Below are positions 45,691 through 54,497 of a stretch of 64,000 bases of DNA, piece by piece. Origin of the DNA: Gammaproteobacteria bacterium (GTDB lineage: Bacteria; Pseudomonadota; Gammaproteobacteria; Steroidobacterales; Steroidobacteraceae); the NCBI GenBank assembly GCA_025357915.1, contig JANYLH010000008.1:26475-90474 (forward strand), written 5' to 3'. A program made the translations under genes and the position numbers. The notes beneath the pieces are model-generated. The model worked only from the letters and a program-made list of their open reading frames with translations, had not been told where the DNA came from and did no database searches. Within the stretch, counting starts at the first letter, position 1. The number at the start of each line of letters is the position of its first letter.

Positions 45691-47832
45691 ATGGAAGATC
45701 GCGCGGACGAACCAGGTCATGGGCTGCCAACGCCCAGCGAGTCGACGCGCCTGCTCAACTCGATCGCGGGGCACCTGGCGGGTTTCGTCTACCGCTGTCG
45801 CGACGACGCGCAATGGACCGTGGAGTACATCAGCGGCGGCTTCCAGGCACTGACCGGTTATGCGCCCGAGGACCTGGTGGGCAATCGCCTGTTTGGCTAC
45901 AGCGAACTGATCCATCCGGAAGACCGGCCGCTGGTGGCCGAAGTCAGCAACTGCAGCAAGCCCGAGGGCGCACGGATCGCAGTCGAGTACCGGCTCTGTC
46001 GCCGCGATGGCGCGGTGCGCTGGGTATCCGAGCGCGCGGTGCGCGTCTTTGACGAGGCGTCGGCGGGCTGGAAGTGGGAAGGGTTTATCGAGGACATCAC
46101 CGAACGCAAGCGCGCCGAGCGGGCGCTCCACGAGGCCAACGAGCGCTACCAGAGCATTTTCGAGAACGCGCTCGAGGGCATCTTCCAGGTCACGCCGGAG
46201 GGCCGGCTCCTGGTCGCCAACCCGGCCATGGCGCGCATGTTCGGGTTCGAATCGCCCGCGGCCCTGCTGGCCGAGTTGCGCGACGTTCCGCGGCAGTTGT
46301 ATGTCGAGCCCGAACGTCGCGAGGAATACCGCCGGCAGATCGAGGCCAACGGCGCGGTCAGCAACTTCGAATTCCAGGCCTTCCGCAAGAACGGCGAAGT
46401 GATCTGGGTGTCGGAGAACGCCCACGTCCGCCGCAGTCCCGCCGACGGCTCGATCTACTACGAAGGCACGCTCGAGGACATCACCGCCCGGCGCGTATAC
46501 CAGGCGCAGATCGAGCGGCAGGCGAACTATGACGCGCTCACGGGGCTCGCCAACCGCGCGCTGTTGAACGGCCGGCTGCACCAGGCGATCGGTCAGGCGA
46601 CCGCGACCGCCAGCGAGATCGCCGTGGTGTTCATCGATCTGGACCAGTTCAAATTCATCAACGACACCTACGGGCACGCGCTCGGCGACGGCCTGCTGCA
46701 GAGCATGGCCGACCGGCTCCGTTCCTGCGTACGCGACAGCGACACGGTGGCGCGCCAGGGTGGCGATGAATTCGTGCTGCTGTTGCAGGGGTACCGTCCC
46801 GAGGACCTCTCAGGCGTCGTGCAGCGCCTCCACGCGGCGATCGCGCAACCGTGGGTGTCCGGGCGGCGCGAATTCCACGTCACCAGCAGCATTGGCGTAG
46901 CCCTCTACCCGGGCGATGGCGCCAGTGCCGACGTGCTGCTGCGCAACGCCGACGCCGCCATGTACAAGGCCAAGGAGAACGGCCGCAACGCGGTGCAGTT
47001 CTTCACCGCCGAACTCAATCACGCGCTGGTCGAGCGGCTCGACATCGAGCACCGGTTGCGCGGTGCGCTGGCCCGCAGCCAGTTCCTGCTGCACTACCAG
47101 CCGCGCATCGACATGGACACCGGCCGCATCGCCGGCGCCGAGGCGCTGCTGCGCTGGCGCGTGCCGCAGCGCGGGTTGGTCTCGCCGGCGCGCTTCATCT
47201 CGGTCGCCGAGGACACCGGCCTGATCGTGCCGATCGGCCGCTGGGTGCTGCACACCGCCTGCCAGCAGGCGCGCGCCTGGCAGATGGCCGGGCTCCCGCC
47301 GATCGTAGTCTCCGTCAACGTCTCGCCGCGCCAGTTCCGCGAGGGCAATATCGTCGCGACCATCGCCGAGGCGCTCCGGACCGCGGGCCTCGATGCGCGC
47401 TACCTGCAGATCGAGCTGACCGAAGGCCTGGCAATGCATGGCGCCGAGAAGTACGTGGAGATGCTCGGGCAGATCAAGGCGCTCGGCGTGCAGATCGCCG
47501 TCGACGATTTTGGCACCGGCTACTCGAGCCTGAGCTACCTGAAGCGTTTCCCGGTCGACCAACTCAAGGTCGATCGCTCGTTCGTGGTCGATCTGGCGAC
47601 CGACCCGGACGACGCGGTGATCGTGCAGGCGATCATCGCGCTGGGCCACAAGCTCAACCTGCGCGTGGTTGCCGAGGGCGTCGAGACCACCGAGCAGCTC
47701 AAGTTCCTGCGCGAATCGGGGTGTGACGAGATGCAGGGGTACCTGTTCGGCAAGCCGATGATCGCCGCGGATTTTGCCGCGCTCCTCATGAGTCACGACT
47801 CCGGGCAGTACGCGCAGCTGCGCCAGGCCTGA
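45691..47832 (+). CDS. PAS-PAS-GGDEF-EAL cyclic-di-GMP protein
   Basis: 713 residues, cytosolic (no membrane helix or signal). Order: PAS1 (about 20-145, ends WEGFIEDITERKRAE), PAS2 (about 150-272, ends EGTLEDITARR), GGDEF (about 275-440, intact RQGGDEFVLL), EAL (about 455-705, with AEALLRW, DDFGTGYSSLSYL, VAEGVET). Both catalytic motifs are intact, so it could make and break c-di-GMP, the balance set by the PAS sensors; in many such proteins the GGDEF acts as GTP sensor for the EAL. 139 bp separates it from purA; no riboswitch was recognised there. Confidence 0.95.
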   Translation: MEDRADEPGHGLPTPSESTRLLNSIAGHLAGFVYRCRDDAQWTVEYISGGFQALTGYAPEDLVGNRLFGYSELIHPEDRPLVAEVSNCSKPEGARIAVEYRLCRRDGAVRWVSERAVRVFDEASAGWKWEGFIEDITERKRAERALHEANERYQSIFENALEGIFQVTPEGRLLVANPAMARMFGFESPAALLAELRDVPRQLYVEPERREEYRRQIEANGAVSNFEFQAFRKNGEVIWVSENAHVRRSPADGSIYYEGTLEDITARRVYQAQIERQANYDALTGLANRALLNGRLHQAIGQATATASEIAVVFIDLDQFKFINDTYGHALGDGLLQSMADRLRSCVRDSDTVARQGGDEFVLLLQGYRPEDLSGVVQRLHAAIAQPWVSGRREFHVTSSIGVALYPGDGASADVLLRNADAAMYKAKENGRNAVQFFTAELNHALVERLDIEHRLRGALARSQFLLHYQPRIDMDTGRIAGAEALLRWRVPQRGLVSPARFISVAEDTGLIVPIGRWVLHTACQQARAWQMAGLPPIVVSVNVSPRQFREGNIVATIAEALRTAGLDARYLQIELTEGLAMHGAEKYVEMLGQIKALGVQIAVDDFGTGYSSLSYLKRFPVDQLKVDRSFVVDLATDPDDAVIVQAIIALGHKLNLRVVAEGVETTEQLKFLRESGCDEMQGYLFGKPMIAADFAALLMSHDSGQYAQLRQA

Positions 47833-47899
47833 CTCGCCCGCGTGGCCCGGCCCGCGCCGGAGTAAGATGCCGCCCGGGCCCAGGCTTGGCGATCGCACC

Positions 47900-48781
47900 A
47901 TGAACAAGACTCCATCGGCGCCGACGCGCGGTCAGCTCGAATTGCGCGGCGCCTACGACCAGACGGCGGCTGACTACACGGTGGAGCAGCGCTGGGAATC
48001 CTACGGCGCGGGCGAGCATGACATCTGGCGCACGCTCTTTACGCGCCAGCGCGCCTTGCTCGAGCGCTACGCGGCCCCCGAAGTGCTCGCGGGGCTCACG
48101 GCGCTCGGCGTCGATGCGAACCGCATCCCGCGCTTCACCGCCGTCAACGCGCTGCTGCAGCCCCTCACTGGCTGGCGGATCGTCGCCGTGCCGGGCCTGA
48201 TCCCCGAGGAGCATTTCTTCGCGCACCTGGCGGCCCGCTCGTTCCCGGTATCGGTGTGGATCCGCAAGCCCCACGAGCTCGACTACCTATCGGAGCCAGA
48301 CCTGTTCCACGATTTCTTCGGCCACGTGCCGCTGCTCGCCAACCCGGTGTTCGCGCGCTTCATGCAGGCCTACGGGGTCGCCGGGCAGAAGGCGCAGGCC
48401 CATGCGGCAGTGCCACTGCTGGCGCGCGTGTACTGGTACACGGTGGAGTTCGGACTGCTGGTCACCGCTGGCGGGCTGCGCGCCTACGGCGCGGGAATTC
48501 TTTCCTCGAAAGGCGAGACCGTCTATGCGGTCGAGAGCCCGGAGCCCAACCGCGTGGCCTTCGATCTCGAGCGCGTGATGCGCACCGACTACCGGATCGA
48601 TACTTTCCAGCGCATGTATTTCGCGATCGACAGCTTCGAGCAGCTGTTTGAGGCCGGCTACGGTACCGATTTTGGCCCGCTGTACGACCGCATCGGCAAC
48701 GCGTCGGGCATTGCGCCCGAGGTGCTGCTGCCGACCGACCGGGTGATAACCCGCGGTACCGTCAGGCCCGCGGCGGGCTGA
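47900..48781 (+). CDS. phhA: Phenylalanine 4-monooxygenase
   Basis: 293 residues from ATG 47900. Hydroxylates phenylalanine to tyrosine with tetrahydrobiopterin and non-haem iron. Seen: YTVEQRWESYGAGEHDIW, FTAVNALLQPLTGWRIVAVPGLIP, iron ligands in DLFHDFFGHVPLL (two His) and the Glu in YWYTVEFGL, and SPEPNRVAFD. No regulatory ACT domain, as usual in bacteria. Its 3' end overlaps the convergent Lrp-type gene by 20 bp. It feeds the tyrosine pathway downstream. Confidence 0.97.
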   Translation: MNKTPSAPTRGQLELRGAYDQTAADYTVEQRWESYGAGEHDIWRTLFTRQRALLERYAAPEVLAGLTALGVDANRIPRFTAVNALLQPLTGWRIVAVPGLIPEEHFFAHLAARSFPVSVWIRKPHELDYLSEPDLFHDFFGHVPLLANPVFARFMQAYGVAGQKAQAHAAVPLLARVYWYTVEFGLLVTAGGLRAYGAGILSSKGETVYAVESPEPNRVAFDLERVMRTDYRIDTFQRMYFAIDSFEQLFEAGYGTDFGPLYDRIGNASGIAPEVLLPTDRVITRGTVRPAAG

Positions 48782-49307
48782 CCGCGCGGCCGCGGCGGCC
48801 GTGCGGCGTGCGCCGCGCCTCGGGCAGCGGCAGTGCCGTGGTGCGCTTGAGCACACCCAGGCTGAAGCTCGAATTCACCGAGCGCACGCCCGGGATCGGC
48901 AACAAGTGCCGGTCGATGAAGGCCGAGTAGCCGTCGAGCGAGGCGACCACGACGCGCAGCAGGTAGTCGTAACTGCCGCTCAGGAGCATGCATTCGACCA
49001 CTTCCGGGCGCCGGCGCAGGAGCGATTCGAACTGCGCGCCGGCGGCGGCGCGTTGGCTTTCCAGGGCGACGAAGGCGAAGGCCTCTACGCCGAGGCCGAG
49101 CCGCGTGGCATCGAGCAACGCCACGGTCGCGCGGATGACGCCGTCCTGCCGGAGCCGGCGCACGCGGCGCAGGCACGGGGCCGGCGACAGGTGCACCCGG
49201 CGCGCCAGTTCCTGGTTGTCGAGCGCGGCGTCCTCCTGCAGGGCGGCGAGAATCCGCAGGTCGGATTCATCCAGCGTATAGGCGCTGGCTTGGGCTGAAT
49301 TTGCCAT
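48762..49307 (-). CDS. Lrp/AsnC family transcriptional regulator
   Basis: 181 residues. Seen: N-terminal winged HTH (about 12-62: DLRILAALQEDAALDNQELARR, LSPAPCLRRVRRL) and a RAM/AsnC ligand-binding domain (about 72-155: VEAFAFVALES, VECMLLSGSYDYLLRVV). C-terminal ~17 residues are basic, unconserved and overlap phhA. It sits divergent to hppD, so control of the phenylalanine/tyrosine genes with an aromatic amino acid as effector is likely (inference). Two ATTGCC-N2-CAA elements lie in the shared promoter region. Confidence 0.94.
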   Translation of the reverse strand: MANSAQASAYTLDESDLRILAALQEDAALDNQELARRVHLSPAPCLRRVRRLRQDGVIRATVALLDATRLGLGVEAFAFVALESQRAAAGAQFESLLRRRPEVVECMLLSGSYDYLLRVVVASLDGYSAFIDRHLLPIPGVRSVNSSFSLGVLKRTTALPLPEARRTPHGRRGRAVSPPRA

Positions 49308-49321
49308 GAGTAAGCACTATT

Positions 49322-49332
49322 ATTGCCGACAA
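49322..49332 (+). repeat. ATTGCC-N2-CAA element 1 (candidate regulator site)
   Basis: ATTGCCGACAA, overlapping the candidate hppD -35 and 15 bp upstream of the Lrp-type start codon. A second copy starts exactly 41 bp further on. Suits autoregulation plus hppD control. Confidence 0.35.
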
Positions 49333-49354
49333 CGCGGCCCGGTCCGGCTAGAAT
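49326..49354 (+). promoter_or_regulatory. Candidate promoter for hppD-maiA-hmgA-fahA
   Basis: CCGACA (49326-49331), 17-bp spacer, TAGAAT (49349-49354): four and five matches to the sigma-70 boxes. Predicted start near 49361, between and touching the two ATTGCC elements. Confidence 0.45.
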
Positions 49355-49362
49355 GCAACAGC

Positions 49363-49379
49363 ATTGCCCGCAATGGCAA
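49363..49379 (+). repeat. ATTGCC-N2-CAA element 2, part of a TTGCC/GGCAA inverted repeat
   Basis: ATTGCCCGCAA (49363-49373) is the second copy, phased 41 bp (about four helical turns) from the first; TTGCC...GGCAA with a 6-bp centre makes it also a short palindrome. It covers the predicted hppD transcription start. Confidence 0.35.
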
Positions 49380-49428
49380 GCCGCTTCGACTACGCTGGCG
49401 TCCACGTCTGGCAGACTTGAAGATCACG

Positions 49429-50472
49429 ATGAACCCGCAAAGCAATCCGATGGGCACCGACGGCTTCGAGTTCGTCGAATACACCGCGCCCGACCCCGAG
49501 GCGCTGCGCGCGCTGTTCGAGAAAATGGGATTCCGCGCCGCGGCGCGCCACCGCTCGAAGAACGTCACCCTGCACCGCCAGGGCGATATCAACTTCCTGA
49601 TCAACGCCGAGCCCAACAGCTTCGCGCAGCAGTTCGCACGCGACCACGGCGGCTCGATCTGCGCGATGGGCTTTCGCGTGCGGGATGCGGCGCTGGCATT
49701 CAAGCGCGCGCTGGAGCTCGGGGCCGAGCCCGGGCCGACTACCGCTGGTCCGATGGAGCTGAATATCCCCTCCATCAAGGGCATCGGCGGGAGCCTGATC
49801 TACCTGGTCGACCGCTACGGCGCGGACAGCATCTACGACATCGACTTCCGGCCGACCGGGGCTGACGCGGAACAGGCGGGTCCGGGGCTGCAGCTCATCG
49901 ATCACCTGACGCACAACGTGGCGCGCGGGCACATGGACCAGTGGTCTGGTTTCTACGAACGGCTGTTCAACTTCCGCGAGATCCGCTACTTCGACATCGA
50001 GGGCAAGAAGACCGGGCTGTTCTCGCGCGCCATGACCAGTCCCTGTGGCAAGATCCGCATTCCCATCAACGAATCGCGCGACGACAAGTCGCAGATCGAG
50101 GAATACCTGCGCGAATACCGCGGCGAGGGCATCCAGCACATCGCGCTCTCGACCGCCGACATTTACCGCACGGTGGACCGGCTGCGCGCAAACGGCCTGG
50201 CTTTCCAGGATACGCCCGACACCTACTACGACGGCGTCGACGCGCGCGTCACCGGCCACCAGGAATCGCTCGCCGAGCTGCGCGGGCGGCGCATCCTGAT
50301 TGACGGTTCCGCCAAGGACGGCATCCTGCTGCAGATCTTCACCAGCAACGTCATCGGCCCGATCTTCTTCGAGATCATCCAGCGGCGCGACAACGAAGGG
50401 TTCGGCGAGGGCAACTTCCAGGCGCTGTTCGAATCCATCGAGCTCGACCAGATCCGCCGTGGTGTGGTGTGA
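49429..50472 (+). CDS. hppD: 4-hydroxyphenylpyruvate dioxygenase
   Basis: 347 residues from ATG 49429 (TTG 49417 is the alternative; the track start runs into the promoter). Converts 4-hydroxyphenylpyruvate to homogentisate. Seen: two vicinal-oxygen-chelate halves; iron ligands His in LIDHLTHNV, His in EGIQHIALST and Glu in GPIFFEIIQRR; C-terminal GFGEGNFQALFESIE closing helix. First gene of hppD-maiA-hmgA-fahA. GTGA overlap with maiA. Confidence 0.97.
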   Translation: MNPQSNPMGTDGFEFVEYTAPDPEALRALFEKMGFRAAARHRSKNVTLHRQGDINFLINAEPNSFAQQFARDHGGSICAMGFRVRDAALAFKRALELGAEPGPTTAGPMELNIPSIKGIGGSLIYLVDRYGADSIYDIDFRPTGADAEQAGPGLQLIDHLTHNVARGHMDQWSGFYERLFNFREIRYFDIEGKKTGLFSRAMTSPCGKIRIPINESRDDKSQIEEYLREYRGEGIQHIALSTADIYRTVDRLRANGLAFQDTPDTYYDGVDARVTGHQESLAELRGRRILIDGSAKDGILLQIFTSNVIGPIFFEIIQRRDNEGFGEGNFQALFESIELDQIRRGVV

Positions 50473-51125
50473 GCGGGCTCCGTCTCTATGGTTACTGGCG
50501 CAGTTCGGCTTCCCACCGGGTGCGCATCGCCCTGCAGCTCAAGGGCCTCGCTTACGAATACGTGCCGGTGCACCTGGCGCACGAGGGCGGCGAGCAGTTC
50601 AGCGCCGCCTACCGCTCGCTCAATCCGCAGTCGCGCGTCCCGGCGCTGGAAACCCCCGACGGCGTGCTCACCCAGTCGATGGCGATCATGGAATGGCTCG
50701 AGGAAACGCATCCCGAGCCCGCGCTCCTGCCGCGCGAGGCGGGAGCGCGCGCGCGGGTGCGCGCGATGGCGCAAGTGCTCGTCGCGGACGTGCAACCGCT
50801 CCAGAACGTGTCCGTGACGCGCTACCTGCACGAGCACCTGCATCAGGACGAAGCCGCTATCAACGCCTGGCGGCGCGAGTGGGTCGGGCGGGGCCTGGCG
50901 GCCCTCGAAGAACTGCTGGGTCGTGAAACCCAGCGCGGTGAGTTCTGCGTTGCTCCGTTCCCCACGCTGGCGGATGCCTGCCTGGTGCCACAATGCGCCA
51001 GCGCCCGCCGGTTCGGCGTCGAGCTTGCCGCCTGGCCGCGCATTGCCGGCATCGAGAAAGCGTGCAACGCTATCGCGGCGTTCCAGCGTGCGGCGCCGGA
51101 GCAGCAGAGCGACGCGGGAAAGTAG
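50469..51125 (+). CDS. maiA: Maleylacetoacetate isomerase (zeta-class GST)
   Basis: 218 residues from GTG 50469. Isomerises maleylacetoacetate to fumarylacetoacetate with glutathione. Seen: active-site stretch YGYWRSSASHRVRIAL (Ala where many have Cys in SSCS), LNPQSRVPALE, TQSMAIMEWLEE, and FPTLADACLVPQ in the helical domain. Placed between hppD and hmgA; hmgA follows 24 bp later. Confidence 0.95.
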   Translation: MSGLRLYGYWRSSASHRVRIALQLKGLAYEYVPVHLAHEGGEQFSAAYRSLNPQSRVPALETPDGVLTQSMAIMEWLEETHPEPALLPREAGARARVRAMAQVLVADVQPLQNVSVTRYLHEHLHQDEAAINAWRREWVGRGLAALEELLGRETQRGEFCVAPFPTLADACLVPQCASARRFGVELAAWPRIAGIEKACNAIAAFQRAAPEQQSDAGK

Positions 51126-51149
51126 CGAGCGGCAGGAGAGCCAGAGCCG

Positions 51150-52277
51150 ATGAAGCATTACATCCAATACCCGCGGGTAGCGGGCGACGCGAGCCGCCAG
51201 GCGCATGCCGACCTGCCCAAGGGCACTTTCGAGCGCGAGATGGGCAAGGAAGGCTTCTTCGGCCCGGCGAGTTTCTTTTACCACCGCCACCCGCCCACCG
51301 CGTGGAGCCACTTCGAAGGCCCGCTCCGGCCCCATGCCTTCGACCTGACGAAACTCGCCGCCGCGCCGCACTCGCCGTGGGATGCACCGGTCATACTCGC
51401 CAACGCCCACTGCCAGGTGCGTTACTGGGATCCGGCCGCCACCATGGATCACCTGGTGCGCAATGCCGATGGCGACCAGCTGCTGTTCGTGCATCGCGGC
51501 GCGGGCGATTTGTACTGCGATTTCGGGCACCTGGTGTTTGCGGCCGGCGACTACCTGGTGCTGCCGCGCGGCACGATGTGGCGGCTCGAATGTCCCGCCG
51601 GAGCGGCGATCCTGATGATCGAGGCGACCAACCACGCCTACATGCTGCCGGAAAAGGGGCTGCTGGGGCCGCACGCGCTGTTCGACGCGGCGATGCTCGA
51701 CGTGCCGGTCATGGACGAAGCGTTCCGCGCGCAGCAGACCGAGAGTGAATGGGCCGTGCGCATCAAGTGCCGCGGGCAGGTTTCGACGGCGACCTTTCCC
51801 TTCAACCCGCTGGACGCCACCGGTTGGCACGGCGACCTCGCTGCCTGCCGCATCAACGTTCGCGATTTCCGCCCGGTAATGAGCCACCGTTATCATCTGC
51901 CGCCGTCGGTCCACACCACGTTTCTGGGCAATCGTTTCGTGGTCTGCACCTTCACACCGCGCCCCTTCGAGACCGACCCGGGCGCGATCAAGGTGCCGTT
52001 CTTCCACAACAACGACGACTACGACGAAGTAATCTTCTACCACGCCGGCGATTTCTTCAGTCGCGACAACATCCATCCGGGCATGCTCACCTATCATCCC
52101 GCGGGCTTCACGCACGGGCCGCACCCCAAGGCGCTCGAACGCATGCTGGTGCAGAGCAAGGCGGCGACCGACGAGGTGGCCGTGATGATCGACTGCCGTG
52201 ATCCGCTCGAGACCACGGCCGCTGCCGCGCGGGTGGAGTGGGCGGGCTACGTCGATTCCTGGAAAGGCGGAAAGTAA
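51150..52277 (+). CDS. hmgA: Homogentisate 1,2-dioxygenase
   Basis: 375 residues. Opens the aromatic ring of homogentisate to maleylacetoacetate. Seen: cupin-type barrel with GDLYCDFGHLVFAAGDYLVLPRG, then NNDDYDEVIFYHAGDFFSR and HPAGFTHGPHPKALE bearing the iron ligands. It is of the shorter bacterial type (about 375-385 residues) rather than the ~440-residue form. fahA's TTG follows the stop directly. Confidence 0.95.
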   Translation: MKHYIQYPRVAGDASRQAHADLPKGTFEREMGKEGFFGPASFFYHRHPPTAWSHFEGPLRPHAFDLTKLAAAPHSPWDAPVILANAHCQVRYWDPAATMDHLVRNADGDQLLFVHRGAGDLYCDFGHLVFAAGDYLVLPRGTMWRLECPAGAAILMIEATNHAYMLPEKGLLGPHALFDAAMLDVPVMDEAFRAQQTESEWAVRIKCRGQVSTATFPFNPLDATGWHGDLAACRINVRDFRPVMSHRYHLPPSVHTTFLGNRFVVCTFTPRPFETDPGAIKVPFFHNNDDYDEVIFYHAGDFFSRDNIHPGMLTYHPAGFTHGPHPKALERMLVQSKAATDEVAVMIDCRDPLETTAAAARVEWAGYVDSWKGGK

Positions 52278-53261
52278 TTGAAACTGGCGAGCCTGAAATC
52301 CGGGCGTGACGGGCGCCTGGTGGTGGTCAGCCGCGATCTCGCTCGCTGCCTCGCCGTGCCTGACATTGCCGCGACGCTCCAGCAGGCGCTCGATCGCTGG
52401 GAAGCGCTCGCGCCGCCGCTCCAGGCGGTAGCGGAGGCGCTCAATGCCGGCCGCCACGGCGAGGCATTTCCGGTGGGCTCGGGCGGCGTGGCCGCACCGC
52501 TCCCGCGCGCGCACCAGTGGGTCGACGGTTCCGCGTACGTCAATCACGTCGAGCTGGTGCGCAAGGCGCGCGGTGCGCAAATGCCGGCTTCGTTCTGGAC
52601 CGACCCGCTGGTCTACCAGGGCGGGGCGGACGATTTTCTGGGTCCCACCGACGAGGCGCGGTTCCCGGACGAAGACCTGGGGATCGATCTGGAGGCCGAG
52701 GTGGCGGTCATCACCGGCGATGTGCCGATGGGCGCCAGCGCCGAGCAGGTGCGCGCGCGGCGCGACATCCGCCTGGTGATGCTGGTCAACGACTGGACAC
52801 TGCGCAATCTTACCGCCAGCGAACTCGCCAAGGGCTTTGGCTTCTACCAATCGAAACCCGCCACCGGATTTTCGCCCGTGGCCGTGACGCCCGATGAGCT
52901 GGGTGCGGCGTGGGACGGCGGCAAGGTCGTCCTGCCGCTGGTCAGTCACGTCAACGGCGAGGCCTGCGGCGCGCCGGACGCGGGCGTAGACATGACCTTC
53001 GATTTTCCGGCGCTGATCGCGCATTGCGCGCGCACCCGGAACCTGGGCGCCGGGACGATCGTCGGCTCGGGCACGGTCTCGAACCTCGATCGCTCGAAGG
53101 GATCCTCGTGCCTGGCCGAGAAGCGCATGCTCGAGACCCTGGCGACGGGGAAGCCGGTCACGCCGTACCTGAAATTCGGCGACCGTGTGCGCATCGAGAT
53201 GTTCGATGCCGCGGGCGCATCGATCTTCGGTGCTATCGACCAGCGTGTGGGCCGCGGTTAG
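52278..53261 (+). CDS. fahA: Fumarylacetoacetate hydrolase
   Basis: 327 residues from TTG 52278, adjacent to the hmgA stop. Last step: fumarylacetoacetate to fumarate and acetoacetate. Seen: FAH-fold blocks FPDEDLGIDLEAEVAVITGD (metal-binding acids), LVMLVNDWTLRNL, GFYQSKPATGFSPVAVTPD and GTIVGSGTVSN with catalytic-site residues, EKRMLET. Short bacterial form. Ends the tyrosine operon; the channel gene starts 14 bp later. Confidence 0.96.
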   Translation: MKLASLKSGRDGRLVVVSRDLARCLAVPDIAATLQQALDRWEALAPPLQAVAEALNAGRHGEAFPVGSGGVAAPLPRAHQWVDGSAYVNHVELVRKARGAQMPASFWTDPLVYQGGADDFLGPTDEARFPDEDLGIDLEAEVAVITGDVPMGASAEQVRARRDIRLVMLVNDWTLRNLTASELAKGFGFYQSKPATGFSPVAVTPDELGAAWDGGKVVLPLVSHVNGEACGAPDAGVDMTFDFPALIAHCARTRNLGAGTIVGSGTVSNLDRSKGSSCLAEKRMLETLATGKPVTPYLKFGDRVRIEMFDAAGASIFGAIDQRVGRG

Positions 53262-53275
53262 CATGGCGGGCCTGC

Positions 53276-54118
53276 ATGACCACTAAGTTCAGCCTGCTTG
53301 ATCCGCGCTTCTGGGACGCCTCGGCGATCATGGCCGCCCGCGTCGTGGGCACGCTCCTGGTGGCGTGGGTGGCACACCGGCTGACCGCGCGGCTGATCCG
53401 CGTATTCCGCAGCCGCATCGCCCCGCGCATCACCAGCGCCGAGGACATGCGTCGCGCCGACACGCTGGCGCGCGTGTCCCGGCACCTGGCCAACGTGATC
53501 ATCGTGCTGATCGCCGGCATCCTGGTGATGAGCGAGCTGGGCATTTCGGTGGCGCCGATCCTTGGTGCCGCCGGTGTCGTCGGCCTGGCCTTCGGCTTCG
53601 GGGCGCAGAGCCTGGTGAAGGACTACGTTTCCGGTTTCTTCCTTTTGCTTGAGAACCAGCTGATCCGTGGCGACGTGGTCGAGATCGTCGGCAAATCGGG
53701 CGAAGTCGAGGACGTCACGCTCCGCTACGTGCAACTGCGCGACTACGGTGGCAACGTGCACTTCGTGCCCAATGGGCTGATCACCACCGTGACCAACATG
53801 AGCCGCGGCTTCGCCTACGCGGTCGTCGAAGTGGGCGTCGACCGTAGCGCTGAGCTCGGCAAGGTCTACGCAGCCCTGCGCACGGTAGCGGCGCAAATGC
53901 AGGCCGACCCTGAGTTCGCCGCCAGTATCGAGGGGCCGATGGAAATCTCGGGTGTCGATCGGCTGGATGGCACGGCCGTGGTAGTGCGCAGCCGGCTGCG
54001 GGTGCGCTCGCTCGAGCAGTGGCGTGTGCGCTGGGAATTCCTGCAGCGGCTCAAGGAAGAGTTCGAACGTCAGGGCATCGAGCTGCCCCCGCCGCAGCTG
54101 GCGCTGATGGGCCGGTAA
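53276..54118 (+). CDS. Small-conductance mechanosensitive channel (MscS family)
   Basis: 280 residues from ATG 53276; the track's longer start is inside fahA. Seen: three membrane helices (about 15-36, 68-90, and pore helix APILGAAGVVGLAFGFGAQS) with the Gly/Ala packing of TM3, QSLVKDYVSGFFLLLENQ, the beta domain IRGDVVEIVGKSGEVEDVTLRYVQLRDYGGN and FVPNGLI, then the alpha/beta C-terminal domain. Releases solutes on hypo-osmotic shock. Only position links it to the tyrosine genes. Confidence 0.95.
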   Translation: MTTKFSLLDPRFWDASAIMAARVVGTLLVAWVAHRLTARLIRVFRSRIAPRITSAEDMRRADTLARVSRHLANVIIVLIAGILVMSELGISVAPILGAAGVVGLAFGFGAQSLVKDYVSGFFLLLENQLIRGDVVEIVGKSGEVEDVTLRYVQLRDYGGNVHFVPNGLITTVTNMSRGFAYAVVEVGVDRSAELGKVYAALRTVAAQMQADPEFAASIEGPMEISGVDRLDGTAVVVRSRLRVRSLEQWRVRWEFLQRLKEEFERQGIELPPPQLALMGR

Positions 54119-54125
54119 GCCGGCC
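54110..54125. terminator. Hairpin at the mscS stop
   Basis: GGCCGG-taag-CCGGCC, perfect 6-bp stem spanning the MscS TAA and lying between two convergent genes. No T-run, so a weak bidirectional terminator at most. Confidence 0.3.
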
Positions 54126-54131
54126 GCACGA

Positions 54132-54497
54132 TCATCCGGTCGGCACCTTCAACTGCGCCGCGCGCGCCGGCATCAGGTTGACCGAGACGCTGAACTTGCG
54201 GGATTCGGACGGCTGCAGTACGCCCACACCCACGACCTGGCGCGTGATCTGCTCGCCGCGCTCGTTGGCAATCGACAACACCACGCAAAACTCGCACGGC
54301 TCGTCGAGCTGCCTGTGGCGCACCGTGCCCTCGACCTGCAGCGCCGAATAACCGGTCGGTGCCGCAGCGGCCGTCGGTGAATTGAAGCGCAGGTGATGCT
54401 GGCAGGCCGGACAGATGCTCGCGCTCGCCAGCACCGTCGACTTGCAGTGCGGGCAGTTGCGGGTCATTCCCGGCGCCGCGGGGCGCGCCGCGCTCAT
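54132..54497 (-). CDS. Zinc-ribbon protein of unknown function
   Basis: 121 residues. Seen: CPHCKSTVLASASICPACQ (about 15-33), a four-Cys zinc ribbon, then a predicted all-beta C-terminal domain (EGTVRHRQLDEPCEFCVVLSIANERGEQITR...). A second CEFC pair sits in the beta part. Not recognised as a named family. ATGA overlap with the bactofilin gene upstream, implying a joint role at the cell envelope or cytoskeleton. Confidence 0.75.
   Translation of the reverse strand: MSAARPAAPGMTRNCPHCKSTVLASASICPACQHHLRFNSPTAAAAPTGYSALQVEGTVRHRQLDEPCEFCVVLSIANERGEQITRQVVGVGVLQPSESRKFSVSVNLMPARAAQLKVPTG

Noticed and set aside
50226-53264. 1012-residue minus-strand ORF
   Set aside because: Antisense to hppD, maiA, hmgA and fahA; rich in Arg/His/Gln/Val shadow composition with no recognisable domain. 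A GC-rich mirror of real genes.
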